Source: Azoarcus sp031555955
GTDB lineage: Bacteria > Pseudomonadota > Gammaproteobacteria > Burkholderiales > Rhodocyclaceae
Assembly (NCBI GenBank): GCA_031555955.1
Contig: JAVBTY010000027.1
Coordinates: forward strand, 1 to 18,724
Length of the DNA stretch: 18,724 bases
Direction: 5' to 3'
Shown: one piece after another, positions 1 through 7,330 of the stretch
Numbering within the stretch: the stretch's first letter is position 1
Layout: each line of letters begins with the position of its first letter
Program-made: the position numbers and the translations under genes
Notes under the pieces: generated by a model
The model's input: only the letters and a program-made list of their open reading frames with translations
Database searches by the model: none
What the model was told of the DNA's origin: nothing

Positions 1-162
1 CACGGCGCCAACGATGCACTGATGCCCGCCAGCGCCGCACACTGGCTCGCTGCCGCGCTGCCTGCCGCCCGCCTGCACCTGTTCGACGATTGCGGCCACG
101 CGCCTTTCCTGTCGCGGCCACAGGATTGCGCCCGGCTCATCGACGCCTTCACCCATGAATGA
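1..162 (+). CDS. bioH: BioH, pimeloyl-ACP methyl ester carboxylesterase (C-terminal part)
   Basis: Only the last 53 codons are in the window; the gene enters from the left edge in frame 1 and stops at TGA 160-162. BioH is an alpha/beta hydrolase that removes the methyl group from pimeloyl-ACP methyl ester, ending the disguised fatty-acid cycle opened by BioC. The fragment keeps two members of the expected catalytic triad region: an Asp in GANDALMP (fifth visible residue), equivalent to the Asp of the E. coli GYLDGLVP segment, and the His in CGHAPFLSRP, matching E. coli HAPFISHP. The stop overlaps the bioC start by 8 bp, which points to co-transcription and coupled translation. The fragment alone could belong to any small alpha/beta hydrolase; the neighbour bioC makes BioH the best call. 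Confidence 0.88.
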   Translation, partial: HGANDALMPASAAHWLAAALPAARLHLFDDCGHAPFLSRPQDCARLIDAFTHE

Positions 163-988
163 CCGGCAAGCGCACAAACGCGCCGTACGCACCGCCTTCG
201 ACCGCGCAGCCCCCCGCTATGACAGCGCCGCCGAATTACAGCGCGAAGTCTGCCGCCACCTCGCCACGCTCGCCCAACAACATCCACCGGCAACAGCCCC
301 CGTGCGCGTGCTCGACGCCGGCTGTGGCACCGGCTACGGCCTGCCGCTGCTGGCCGGCCTGTTTCCTCGCTACCTATTCCCCCATACGCGCCCCCGCCCC
401 CACTTCATCGCCCTCGACTTCGCCCCCGCGATGCTCCAGCACCTGCGCCGACGCAACGATTTCGCCGAATACAACGCCACGCTGCTTGGCGGCGATCTCG
501 AACACCTGCCGTTGGCTGACGCGAGCATCGACATCGCATGGTCGAGCCTCGCCCTGCAATGGTGCGACCCGGCACGCGCCCTGCGAGAACTGGCGCGCGT
601 GCTGACACCCGGCGGCATCGTCTGGATCGCCACGCTCGGCCCCCGCACGCTATGGGAACTGCACGATGCCTTCGCCACCATCGACGGCAATCGGCACGTC
701 ATCCACTTCCACCCTGCCCGAATCTGGCTCGATCATGCGCGCGACGCCGGACTCGATGCTCTTGCTACCGACCAGCATCCCGTCCACGCGCTCGCTCCGG
801 ATCTGTCCGCCCTGCTGCGCGGTCTCAAGACCATCGGCGCGCATTCGGTCGGCGATGGCCGCCGGCGCTCGCCGCTGGGACGGCAGGCATGGACGCGGGT
901 CGCACGCGAATACGAACAGCACCGTCGAGCCGACGGACAACTGCCGGTAACCTACGACCTCATCCTGCTCGCGCTGAAGAAACGATGA
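155..988 (+). CDS. bioC: BioC, malonyl-ACP O-methyltransferase
   Basis: This 277-residue SAM-dependent methyltransferase caps malonyl-ACP as a methyl ester so that the fatty-acid synthase can extend it to pimeloyl-ACP. The SAM-binding motif I is VLDAGCGTG (residues 52-60). The acidic strand-2 region is FIALDFAPAML, and SSLALQWCDPARALREL is close to the SNLAVQWC segment of E. coli BioC. Further BioC hallmarks are TLGPRTLWEL, the KTIGAHSV block that matches KGIGATHL of E. coli, and the C-terminal LPVTYDLILL. The length fits the family (about 250-280). The ATG at 155 overlaps the bioH stop, and bioD follows after 25 bp, so this is the middle gene of a bioHCD unit. It is the canonical BioC of the two family members in the window. 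Confidence 0.95.
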   Translation: MNDRQAHKRAVRTAFDRAAPRYDSAAELQREVCRHLATLAQQHPPATAPVRVLDAGCGTGYGLPLLAGLFPRYLFPHTRPRPHFIALDFAPAMLQHLRRRNDFAEYNATLLGGDLEHLPLADASIDIAWSSLALQWCDPARALRELARVLTPGGIVWIATLGPRTLWELHDAFATIDGNRHVIHFHPARIWLDHARDAGLDALATDQHPVHALAPDLSALLRGLKTIGAHSVGDGRRRSPLGRQAWTRVAREYEQHRRADGQLPVTYDLILLALKKR

Positions 989-1013
989 AGGGAAAACCGC
1001 AAAGGAAACCAAA

Positions 1014-1745
1014 ATGAGCACAACCCGCCGCCGCGCCTGGTTCATCGCGGGCACCGATACCGGCATCGGCAAAACCTTCGTCACCTGCGCGCTGCTCCAC
1101 GCCGCGCGCGCCCAAGGCCATACGGCCCTGGGCATGAAGCCGGTCGCCGCCGGCGCCGATCTGATCGACGGCGAATGGATCAACGAAGACACCGCGCACC
1201 TTCGCGCAGCAGGCAGCCTTGATCCCGGTCCGGCGCTCATCACCCCCTGGTGCCTGCGCAGCCCGATCGCCCCACACATCGCCGCGGCGGAAGAAGGCGT
1301 CGCGATTACCCCCGCCCCCATCCTCGCCGCCTTCACCGAACTGCAAAACCGCGCCGACGTCGTACTGGTCGAAGGCGTCGGCGGCTTCCGCGTGCCGCTC
1401 GGCGACCACTACGATACCGCCGACCTCGCCCGCGATCTCGGCCTGCCGATCATCCTCGTCGTCGGCATGCGGCTGGGCTGCCTCAACCACGCCCTGCTCA
1501 CAGCGGAAGCCATCGCCGCACGCGGCCAGCAGTTTGCCGGCTGGATCGCCAACCGGATCGACCCACACATGCCGCACTTCGATGCCAACCTCGCCACACT
1601 CACCGACCGCCTCGACGCCCCGTTGCTGGGCATCGTGCCTCACGTTGAGAACGGCAGCGCGGCACAGGCTTTAACCACCATCCGGCTACCGGTAACCGGA
1701 GCTTCAGACAGCAACCGGCAAGGCTGCGCCCATCCTGCCGCATGA
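1014..1745 (+). CDS. bioD: BioD, dethiobiotin synthetase
   Basis: BioD uses ATP and CO2 to close the ureido ring of 7,8-diaminopelargonic acid, giving dethiobiotin, the penultimate step of biotin synthesis in the cytoplasm. The N-terminal P-loop GTDTGIGKT is exactly the family form. GMKPVAAGA carries the conserved substrate-binding lysine, EDTAHL and the VLVEGVGGFRVPL strand follow as in E. coli BioD, and WIANRIDP appears later. The 243 residues are slightly longer than usual; the last 20 or so (after GIVPHVEN) look unstructured and not conserved. The ATG at 1014 is preceded by AAAGGA at 1001-1006, a good ribosome site. It is the last gene of the bioHCD run, ahead of the oppositely oriented trmL. 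Confidence 0.96.
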   Translation: MSTTRRRAWFIAGTDTGIGKTFVTCALLHAARAQGHTALGMKPVAAGADLIDGEWINEDTAHLRAAGSLDPGPALITPWCLRSPIAPHIAAAEEGVAITPAPILAAFTELQNRADVVLVEGVGGFRVPLGDHYDTADLARDLGLPIILVVGMRLGCLNHALLTAEAIAARGQQFAGWIANRIDPHMPHFDANLATLTDRLDAPLLGIVPHVENGSAAQALTTIRLPVTGASDSNRQGCAHPAA

Positions 1746-1766
1746 CCGCGTGCATTCCCCTATATA

Positions 1767-1793
1767 CCCGTGTGTGCTCCGGGCGAATTTTTT
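1767..1793 (+). terminator. weak hairpin plus T-tract after bioD
   Basis: A short stem CCCG/CGGG (1767-1770 with 1780-1783, loop of 9) is followed closely by a run of six T at 1788-1793. It lies 22 bp past the bioD stop. The four-pair stem is weak, so this is at best a leaky intrinsic terminator for the bioHCD unit. Confidence 0.3.
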
Positions 1794-1830
1794 ATCTGCC
1801 AGACCGCTTCTGCCCCATCCATAACCAAAG

Positions 1831-1865
1831 AGTCCGGGAAGCCCTCTCCCCGCTATTCCCGGGCT
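1831..1865. terminator. inverted repeat between convergent bioD and trmL
   Basis: AGTCCGGGAA (1831-1840) pairs with TTCCCGGGCT (1856-1865), a 10-bp stem with one G-U pair and a 15-nt loop. It sits between the bioD stop and the trmL stop. Neither flank has a clean T-tract; leftwards (minus strand) the flank is moderately T-rich, so trmL is the more likely user. A bidirectional barrier is possible but not demonstrated. Confidence 0.4.
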
Positions 1866-1877
1866 TATCTGAAAACC

Positions 1878-2342
1878 TTACCCCGCCCCGGCAAACCCGC
1901 ACTGCCGCCAGGCTTCAAGCACAACCACCGCGACCGCGTTGGACAGATTCATGCTGCGGCAGCCCGGCAGCATCGGAATGCGCAGCTGCTGCTCTGGCGG
2001 CAGCGCTGAAAGTATTTCCGCTGGCAGTCCCCGGCTTTCCGGGCCAAAGATGAATACGTCACCCGGCTGAAAAACCGGCTCGTCGTAACGCCGCCCGCCT
2101 TTGGTGCTGAGCGCGAAAAAACGTCGGCCCGCCAGCGTTGAAATACACGCGGTCCAGTCGGCGTGCACCGATACGCGCGCCATATCGTGATAATCCAGCC
2201 CGGCGCGGGCGAGCGTTTTGTCCGTGAGTACGAAGCCGAGCGGTTCAACCAGATGCAGGTGCCCGCCGGTATTCGCCGCCAGGCGGATGATGTTGCCGGA
2301 GTTGGGGGGAATTTCGGGCTGATAGAGAACGATGTTGAACAT
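1878..2342 (-). CDS. trmL: TrmL, tRNA (cytidine/uridine-34-2'-O)-methyltransferase
   Basis: This is a 154-residue SPOUT-class methyltransferase (E. coli TrmL has 157) that methylates the ribose of the wobble nucleotide 34 in the two tRNA-Leu isoacceptors, using SAM. Family signatures are all visible: FNIVLYQPEIPPNSGNIIRL at the N-terminus, LDYHDMARV (49-57), the knot motif FIFGPESRGLP (97-107), and IPMLPGCRSMNLSNAVAV (122-139), which forms the SAM pocket; E. coli has Ser where this protein has Cys128. The start at 2342 was chosen because the conserved N-terminus begins there, although the frame is open further upstream. No strong ribosome site is seen. It lies 37 bp downstream of comF on the same strand, so the two are probably co-transcribed. 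Confidence 0.93.
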   Translation of the reverse strand: MFNIVLYQPEIPPNSGNIIRLAANTGGHLHLVEPLGFVLTDKTLARAGLDYHDMARVSVHADWTACISTLAGRRFFALSTKGGRRYDEPVFQPGDVFIFGPESRGLPAEILSALPPEQQLRIPMLPGCRSMNLSNAVAVVVLEAWRQCGFAGAG

Positions 2343-2379
2343 GGATCGGGGCGGATATGCGGACGGCGTTCCGGCGGCA

Positions 2380-3153
2380 TCATGGCCGGGGTGAGGCGCG
2401 CACTGTAGCCTGGCCGGGCATCGGCGTGCGGGCGACGACGAGATTTTCCACCCGCGCCGCGCCGCTGCGTTTAAGGCAGCGCGCGAGTTCATTGAGCGAT
2501 GCGCCGGAAGTCATCACATCATCCACCACCACGACGGTTGCGCCGTCGAGCGCGGCTTCGCACGCGAACGCGCCACGCAGGTTGCGGACGCGCTCTTCGC
2601 GCGTCAGCGTTTCCTGCTGCGGCGTATCGCGCACGCGGCGCACGGCGGCGAGTTCCAGCCGCAGGCCGGTTTTACGCGCCAGCGGACGGGCGATTTCAAC
2701 CGCCTGATTAAAGCCGCGTTCGCCCAGACGGCGTGGGTGCAGCGGCATCGGCACAATAAAACCGGCCCGCTCCGGGACACCCGCCGCCGTCAGCTCCCCG
2801 GCGAAAAAAGTGGCGAGCGCCAGGCGATGGCGGTATTTGAGCGCACGTATCAGCGCATCGACGGGAAAACGGTAGTCGAAAACGGCATGCGTGGCATCGA
2901 ACGCGGGTGGCCGCCGCTGGCAGCGCCCGCACAGGCTGCCATCCGGCATGGGCAGGGCGCACAGCGGACAGCGTTCCGCAGCCGACATGCGCGGCAGTTC
3001 CGCGCGGCACGCCGCGCACACCGGCGCGCCGACAGCCAGAGCGCCGCATACGCAACAGTCGTGCGGCAGCAGCGCGTTAGCGGCGCGAACGGCCAGGCCG
3101 CGGCAGGCGGCGCGGAAATTTGACAAGTTTTCTCCCGATGAAAGAACATGCAC
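2380..3153 (-). CDS. comF: ComF family amidophosphoribosyltransferase-like protein
   Basis: ComF proteins are linked to natural transformation, with a zinc-ribbon-like N-terminus and a phosphoribosyltransferase fold. Four cysteine pairs lie in the first 80 residues (CCVC, CAAC, CPLC, CGRC). The PRPP-binding loop VVVVDDVMTSGAS is at 207-219, and VPMPLHPRRLGERGFNQA (134-151) is a ComF hallmark. The start is unresolved. A GTG at 3153 gives 257 residues but has only AAGG two bases upstream. A TTG at 3126 gives 248 residues and has GGGAG five bases upstream, a better-spaced site. The gene diverges from bioB and precedes trmL. Presence of ComF alone does not show that the organism is competent; its role outside competence is not established. 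Confidence 0.9.
   Translation of the reverse strand: MHVLSSGENLSNFRAACRGLAVRAANALLPHDCCVCGALAVGAPVCAACRAELPRMSAAERCPLCALPMPDGSLCGRCQRRPPAFDATHAVFDYRFPVDALIRALKYRHRLALATFFAGELTAAGVPERAGFIVPMPLHPRRLGERGFNQAVEIARPLARKTGLRLELAAVRRVRDTPQQETLTREERVRNLRGAFACEAALDGATVVVVDDVMTSGASLNELARCLKRSGAARVENLVVARTPMPGQATVRASPRP
3120..3149 (+). promoter_or_regulatory. candidate bioB promoter
   Basis: A perfect -35 hexamer TTGACA lies at 3120-3125. The best -10 at 18-bp spacing is GAACAT (3144-3149), which is only a half match to TATAAT. The element is 35 bp upstream of the preferred bioB start and overlaps the alternative TTG start region of the divergent comF. The weak -10 keeps confidence low. Confidence 0.3.
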
Positions 3154-3183
3154 AGCCTTGAATTACACCCGGGAATGCTTTTC

Positions 3184-4176
3184 ATGCCAACGACTTCGAC
3201 CGCGCCTGCCGCCCACTGCCCCACCGCGCGCGCGCAAACCCCACGCAAGCAATGGACGGGCGCCGAAATCGAAGCGCTGTTCGATCTCCCCTTCGCCGAT
3301 CTGCTTTACCACGCGCAAACGGTGCACCGCGCCCACTTTGACGCCAACGCCATCCAGCGCTCCACGCTGCTGTCGATCAAGACCGGCGGCTGTTCGGAAG
3401 ACTGCGGCTATTGCTCGCAGTCGGCGCGCTACGACACCGGGCTGGAACGCCAGCGCATGGCAAGCACGGATGAGGTGCTCGAACACGCCCGCGCGGCCAA
3501 GGCCAAGGGCGCCTCGCGCTTCTGCATGGGCGCGGCCTGGCGCGGACCGAAGGACAAGGAGCTGGAACCGGTGCTGGAGATGGTGCGCGAGGTGAAGAAG
3601 CTCGGCCTGCAGACGTGCGTCACCCTCGGCATGCTGCGCGAAGGCCAGGCCGAACAGCTCGCCGATGCCGGCCTCGATTACTACAACCACAACATCGACA
3701 CCTCACCCGAGTTTTACGGCCAGGTCGTTACCACCCATACGCTGCAGGATCGCCTGAACACCCTCGGCAAGGTGCGTGACGCCGGCATCAACGTCTGCAG
3801 CGGCGGCATCGTGGGCATGGGCGAAAGCCGCGCCGACCGCGCCAGCATGATCGCCCAGCTGGCGAACATGAATCCGCCGCCCGAATCGGTACCGATCAAC
3901 AATCTCGTGCAGATCCCCGGCACGCCGCTGGGCAATGGCGAAAAGCTCGACCCCTTCGAGTTTGTCCGCACCATCGCCGCCGCCCGCATCGCCATGCCGC
4001 AAAGCCATGTTCGCCTGTCCGCCGGCCGACAGCAGATGAGCGACGAACTGCAGGCCCTGTGCTTTCTCGCCGGCGCCAACTCCATGTTCTACGGCGACCG
4101 CCTGCTCACCACCGACAACCCGCAGGCCGACCGCGACGACACGCTGTTCGCCCGCCTTGGCCTGCGCGCGATCTAG
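3184..4176 (+). CDS. bioB: BioB, biotin synthase
   Basis: BioB is a radical-SAM enzyme that inserts sulfur into dethiobiotin to form biotin. The [4Fe-4S] motif CSEDCGYC holds Cys70, Cys74 and Cys77 (numbering from the start given). The ligands of the sulfur-donating [2Fe-2S] cluster are all present: Cys in RFCMGAAW, in QTCVTLGML and in NVCSGGIVGMGE, and the Arg in RLSAGRQQM. YYNHNIDTSPEFY is also typical. The ATG at 3184 gives 330 residues and has GGGA nine bases upstream; in-frame ATGs at 3175 and 3148 would add 3 or 12 non-conserved residues. The gene is separated from bioHCD by the comF-trmL pair on the other strand, so it needs its own promoter. The divergent BioC-family gene follows after 15 bp. 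Confidence 0.96.
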   Translation: MPTTSTAPAAHCPTARAQTPRKQWTGAEIEALFDLPFADLLYHAQTVHRAHFDANAIQRSTLLSIKTGGCSEDCGYCSQSARYDTGLERQRMASTDEVLEHARAAKAKGASRFCMGAAWRGPKDKELEPVLEMVREVKKLGLQTCVTLGMLREGQAEQLADAGLDYYNHNIDTSPEFYGQVVTTHTLQDRLNTLGKVRDAGINVCSGGIVGMGESRADRASMIAQLANMNPPPESVPINNLVQIPGTPLGNGEKLDPFEFVRTIAAARIAMPQSHVRLSAGRQQMSDELQALCFLAGANSMFYGDRLLTTDNPQADRDDTLFARLGLRAI

Positions 4177-4191
4177 CGCGCGGAAAATACG

Positions 4192-5073
4192 ATGTCAGCG
4201 GATTATCGTCTCGACCGCGCCCTGCTGCGCCGCCGTTCCGGCCGTGCCGCAGGCAGCGCGCCCGATCCGCTCGCGCGCGAAATCGCGCGCCGCATGGACG
4301 AGCGGCTCGATTACATCCGCATCGAACCCAGGCGCATTCTCGATCTCGGCTGCGGCGACGGCGAGGACATCGCCCGGCTCGCGCGGCGCTATCCGCAGGC
4401 GACCGTTTTCGGGGCCGACTTCGCCTTTCCGGCGCTCGCCCGCGCCCGTCACCAGGGCGGCGGCGGGCTGCTGCGCCGCCTGCTCCGCCGCCCGCCGCCG
4501 CTTGTCGCCGCCGACGCGGCGGCGCTGCCGCTGGCGCGCAATTCGCTGTCGCTGCTCTGGTCCAGCCTGATGCTGCCGGGGCTGGACGACCCGCTGCCCG
4601 CGCTGAAGGAAATGCACCGCGTGCTCGAAACCGGCGGCATGCTGATGTTCTCCACCCTCGGCCCCGACACGCTGAAAGAACTGCGCGCCGTCCTGCCCGC
4701 CACGGCGGGCGAGCGGGTGCACCGCTTCATCGATATGCACGACCTCGGCGATGCGCTGGTGGCGGCGGGTTTCAGCGATCCGGTGATGGATATGGAAATG
4801 CTCACGCTCACCTACGCCAGCCTCGATGATCTGCTGCGCGATCTGCGTGCTGGCGGCTACGCCAACGCCGCCGCCAGCCGCCCGCGCGGCCTCAGCGGCC
4901 GCCACGGCTGGGATGCGGCGCGCAGCGCGTATGAAAAGCTGCGCCGCGATGGCCGCCTTCCGGTCAGCATCGAACTGATCCAGGGGCATGCCTGGAAGCC
5001 CGCGCCGAAAACCACGGAAGATGGCCGCAGCATCGTCCGGTTCCAGCCGCATCCAGGAAAGACGCAGGGCTGA
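4192..5073 (+). CDS. divergent BioC-family SAM-dependent methyltransferase
   Basis: This is a 293-residue class I methyltransferase. Motif I is ILDLGCGDGED (49-59), followed by VFGADFAFPAL. The BioC-like block MFSTLGPDTLKELR is intact, but the SSLALQWC segment of true BioC is SSLMLPGLDDP here, and the KTIGAH block is replaced by LLRDLRAGGYANA. The C-terminal half (DLGDALVAAGF, RRDGRLPVSIELIQGHAWKP) resembles the NDUFAF5/C20orf7-like branch as much as BioC. Automatic annotation may call it a second BioC. Because a canonical BioC lies in the same window, this copy probably has another substrate; I do not know which. An Arg-rich insert (RRLLRRPP) lies near residue 95. It sits between bioB and the nucleotidase, 9 bp from the latter, so the three genes look co-transcribed. 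Confidence 0.8.
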   Translation: MSADYRLDRALLRRRSGRAAGSAPDPLAREIARRMDERLDYIRIEPRRILDLGCGDGEDIARLARRYPQATVFGADFAFPALARARHQGGGGLLRRLLRRPPPLVAADAAALPLARNSLSLLWSSLMLPGLDDPLPALKEMHRVLETGGMLMFSTLGPDTLKELRAVLPATAGERVHRFIDMHDLGDALVAAGFSDPVMDMEMLTLTYASLDDLLRDLRAGGYANAAASRPRGLSGRHGWDAARSAYEKLRRDGRLPVSIELIQGHAWKPAPKTTEDGRSIVRFQPHPGKTQG

Positions 5074-5082
5074 CCGGCCGCC

Positions 5083-5733
5083 ATGTCCGCCCCCATCTGG
5101 CTGTTCGACCTCGACAACACGCTGCACGACGCCAGTCCGCATATTTTTCCGCACATCAACCGCAGCATGACGGCTTACCTGGCGCAGCATCTGGCGCTTT
5201 CCCGCGACGCGGCCGATACGCTGCGGCTGGATTACTGGCGGCGCTACGGCGCGACGCTGTCCGGGCTCATACGCCATCACGGCACGGATCCGCGCCACTT
5301 TCTGCGCGAAACGCACCGTTTCGACCGCCTGCACGACATGATGGTGTTCGACCGCGCGCTCAGCGCCATGCTGCGCAGGCTGCCGGGGCGCAAAATCGTT
5401 TTTTCCAACGCGCCGCAGGATTACGCCGTGGCTGTGCTCGATGTGATGGGCGTGCGCCGCCGCTTTGACGAGATTGTGGGCATCGAGCAGCTCGGGTTTC
5501 ACCCCAAGCCGGGCATGACCGGTTACCGCCGCCTGCTGCGCGATTTCCGCCTCAACCCGCACCGCTGCATCATGGTGGAGGACACCGCCGCCAACCTGCG
5601 CACGGCGCGGCGGCTTGGCATGCGCACCGTGTGGGTGAGCCGCAGCCTGCGCCGCCCGCCTTACGTGGATGTGAAAATCTCCGCGATCCTCGACCTGCCG
5701 CGCGCCACGCGCGGCCTGACGGGGCACGGTTAG
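5083..5733 (+). CDS. HAD-family pyrimidine 5'-nucleotidase (SDT1/TIGR01993 type)
   Basis: This is a 216-residue haloacid dehalogenase-type phosphatase. Motif I WLFDLDNTLHD holds the nucleophile Asp9 and the acid/base Asp11. Motif II is VFSNAPQDYA. The motif III lysine lies in HPKPGMTGY, and motif IV is MVEDTAANLRTARRLGM. The NTLHDA start and the helical cap (HINRSMTAYLAQHL, DYWRRYGATLSGLIRHHG) match the pyrimidine 5'-nucleotidase subfamily, which dephosphorylates UMP/CMP-like substrates. Substrate choice cannot be proven from sequence. The ATG at 5083 follows the preceding stop by 9 bp, so translation is likely coupled. Its stop faces the GNAT gene stop across 27 bp. Confidence 0.85.
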   Translation: MSAPIWLFDLDNTLHDASPHIFPHINRSMTAYLAQHLALSRDAADTLRLDYWRRYGATLSGLIRHHGTDPRHFLRETHRFDRLHDMMVFDRALSAMLRRLPGRKIVFSNAPQDYAVAVLDVMGVRRRFDEIVGIEQLGFHPKPGMTGYRRLLRDFRLNPHRCIMVEDTAANLRTARRLGMRTVWVSRSLRRPPYVDVKISAILDLPRATRGLTGHG

Positions 5734-5740
5734 CGGCGCA

Positions 5741-5754
5741 TCCGCCGGGGCGGA
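5741..5754. other. small palindrome between convergent genes
   Basis: TCCGCCGGGGCGGA can fold as TCCGC/GCGGA with a 4-nt loop in the 27-bp gap between the nucleotidase and GNAT stops. There is no T-tract on either side, so it is a poor intrinsic terminator, but it is the only candidate transcription barrier in the gap. Confidence 0.25.
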
Positions 5755-5760
5755 AACGGG

Positions 5761-6288
5761 TTACGCAGATCCGTGCGTTGATGCGCCCGGCGTGTGCACA
5801 GCCCGGCGCATAAACAGCGCTCCCGCACCATAACCGGCCGCCAGATCTTCGCCGCCCGGCACAGGCGTAAAGCCGTGCCGCGCCCAGAATGCAGCCGCGT
5901 CCGCCAGCGCCACCAGGTTCAGGCTCCGCGCGCCCTGCCTGGAGGCCCATCCAGCCACGCCGCGCAGCAGCCCGGCGGCCACGCCGCCGCCGCGCGCGGA
6001 TGGCGCTACCGCCAGATCGTGCATGAACACGCAGTCCGCCTGGTCGGGCAGGGCCGCCAGCGGCGCGTGCAGCGGCGGCGGAGCGTCCGCGCGCCAGGGG
6101 TGGGCGAAAACGTAAGCGGCGGGTTCGCCGCCGCGTTCGGCCAGCCAGCAGCCGTCCGGAGCCAGTTCGAGCTTGCGTCCGAGCACCGCAGCGGATTCCT
6201 GATAGGCATCGCCATAGGCCGCGCGCTGGATGCGCATCACTGCGGGCAGATCGGACGCCTTCATCGGACGCAGGCGGGAAAACTTCAT
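5761..6288 (-). CDS. GNAT family N-acetyltransferase
   Basis: This 175-residue protein has the GCN5-related acetyltransferase fold. It starts RLRPMKASDLPAVMRIQRAAYGDAY, the usual first strand and helix. It has MHDLAVAPSARGGGVAAGLL (89-108), where the acetyl-CoA pyrophosphate loop fits the R/Q-x-x-G-x-A pattern (Arg99 to Ala104), and ends with AAFWARHGFTPV, the typical C-terminal Tyr/Phe-Gly-Phe region. The substrate is not predictable. The ATG at 6288 was chosen because the conserved fold starts there; the open frame further upstream lies inside hemB. It follows hemB by 28 bp on the same strand and is probably co-transcribed, although no functional link to heme synthesis is evident. Confidence 0.82.
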   Translation of the reverse strand: MKFSRLRPMKASDLPAVMRIQRAAYGDAYQESAAVLGRKLELAPDGCWLAERGGEPAAYVFAHPWRADAPPPLHAPLAALPDQADCVFMHDLAVAPSARGGGVAAGLLRGVAGWASRQGARSLNLVALADAAAFWARHGFTPVPGGEDLAAGYGAGALFMRRAVHTPGASTHGSA

Positions 6289-6316
6289 CGCGCGCAACTC
6301 CGGGCGCGACCCTTCA

Positions 6317-7330
6317 TCAGCCGCCCGCCCTGAGCTGGCGCGCGGCATCGAGCGCGTAGTAAGTAAGGATGCCGTCGGCCCCGGCGCGCCTGAACGACAG
6401 CAGCGCCTCCAGCACGCAGGCCTGCCCGAGCCAGCCATTGGCGATGGCGGCCTGCAGCATGGCGTACTCGCCGCTGACCTGATAGGCGTAGGTCGGCACC
6501 TGCAGTTCGGTTTTCACCCGGCGCACGATGTCGAGGTAAGGCATGCCGGGCTTGACCATGAACATGTCCGCGCCTTCGGCGATGTCGAGCGCGACTTCGC
6601 GGAGGGCCTCGTCGCTGTTGGCCGGATCCATCTGGTAGGTGTGCTTGTTGCCCTTGCCGAGATTGCCCGCCGAGCCGACGGCGTCGCGGAACGGGCCGTA
6701 GAAGCTCGATGCGTACTTGGCCGAATAGGCAAGGATGCGGGTATGGATCAGCGCATGTTCGTCAAGAATCGCGCGGATGCGGCCGATGCGGCCATCCATC
6801 ATGTCCGACGGCGCGACCACGTCGGCGCCCGCCTGCGCGTGGCACAGCGCCTGCTTCGACAGCGCTTCGAGCGTTTCGTCGTTCATCACGTAACCGCGCG
6901 GATCCTCGGGGTCGATCAGGCCATCCTGCCCGTGGCTGGTGTAGGGATCGAGGGCGACGTCGGTAATCACACCCAGTTCCGGGAAGCGTGCTTTCAGCGC
7001 CTGTACCGCGCGCGGCATCAGGCCATCCGGGTTCCACGCTTCCTCCGCGCCCGCGCTCTTGCCTGCGGCGTTGATCACCGGGAAAAGCGCCAGCGCCGGC
7101 ACGCCCAGCGTCTGCGCCTGCTCGGCCACGCGCAGCAGGTTATCCAGCGATACGCGGCTCACACCCGGCATCGACGGCACCGCTTCAGTCACGTTTTCGC
7201 CCTCGCGCACGAACACGGGATAAATCAGGTCGGCAGCGGTGAGGACGGATTCCTGCATCAGCCGCCGGGAAAAGGCATCGCGGCGCATGCGCCGCATGCG
7301 CGTGGAAGGAAAGACTCCGGTGGATCGCAT
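6317..7330 (-). CDS. hemB: HemB, delta-aminolevulinic acid dehydratase (porphobilinogen synthase)
   Basis: HemB condenses two 5-aminolevulinate molecules into porphobilinogen, a common step of heme, siroheme and cobalamin synthesis. The 337 residues match the family. The two Schiff-base lysines are Lys205 in AYSAKYASSFYGPFRD and Lys260 in MFMVKPGMPYLDI. The metal-site region reads DVALDPYTSHGQDG (124-137): the three zinc-binding cysteines of the E. coli type are absent and Asp takes their place, as in magnesium-type enzymes such as that of Pseudomonas. The start ATG at 7330 gives the usual Arg-rich lead-in (RMRRMRRDAFSRRLM) of proteobacterial HemB; GGGA lies about nine bases upstream. The leader contains a small hairpin (7405-7421). 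Confidence 0.97.
   Translation of the reverse strand: MRSTGVFPSTRMRRMRRDAFSRRLMQESVLTAADLIYPVFVREGENVTEAVPSMPGVSRVSLDNLLRVAEQAQTLGVPALALFPVINAAGKSAGAEEAWNPDGLMPRAVQALKARFPELGVITDVALDPYTSHGQDGLIDPEDPRGYVMNDETLEALSKQALCHAQAGADVVAPSDMMDGRIGRIRAILDEHALIHTRILAYSAKYASSFYGPFRDAVGSAGNLGKGNKHTYQMDPANSDEALREVALDIAEGADMFMVKPGMPYLDIVRRVKTELQVPTYAYQVSGEYAMLQAAIANGWLGQACVLEALLSFRRAGADGILTYYALDAARQLRAGG

Noticed and set aside
1742..2053. A plus-strand open frame following bioD
   Set aside because: It runs into the antisense of trmL, has no conserved motif and crosses the inverted repeat at 1831-1865.
4195..5727. A 510-codon open frame on the minus strand across the methyltransferase and nucleotidase genes
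   Set aside because: It is antisense to two genes with intact family motifs; its His/Ala/Arg-rich product is the usual shadow of GC-rich coding DNA.
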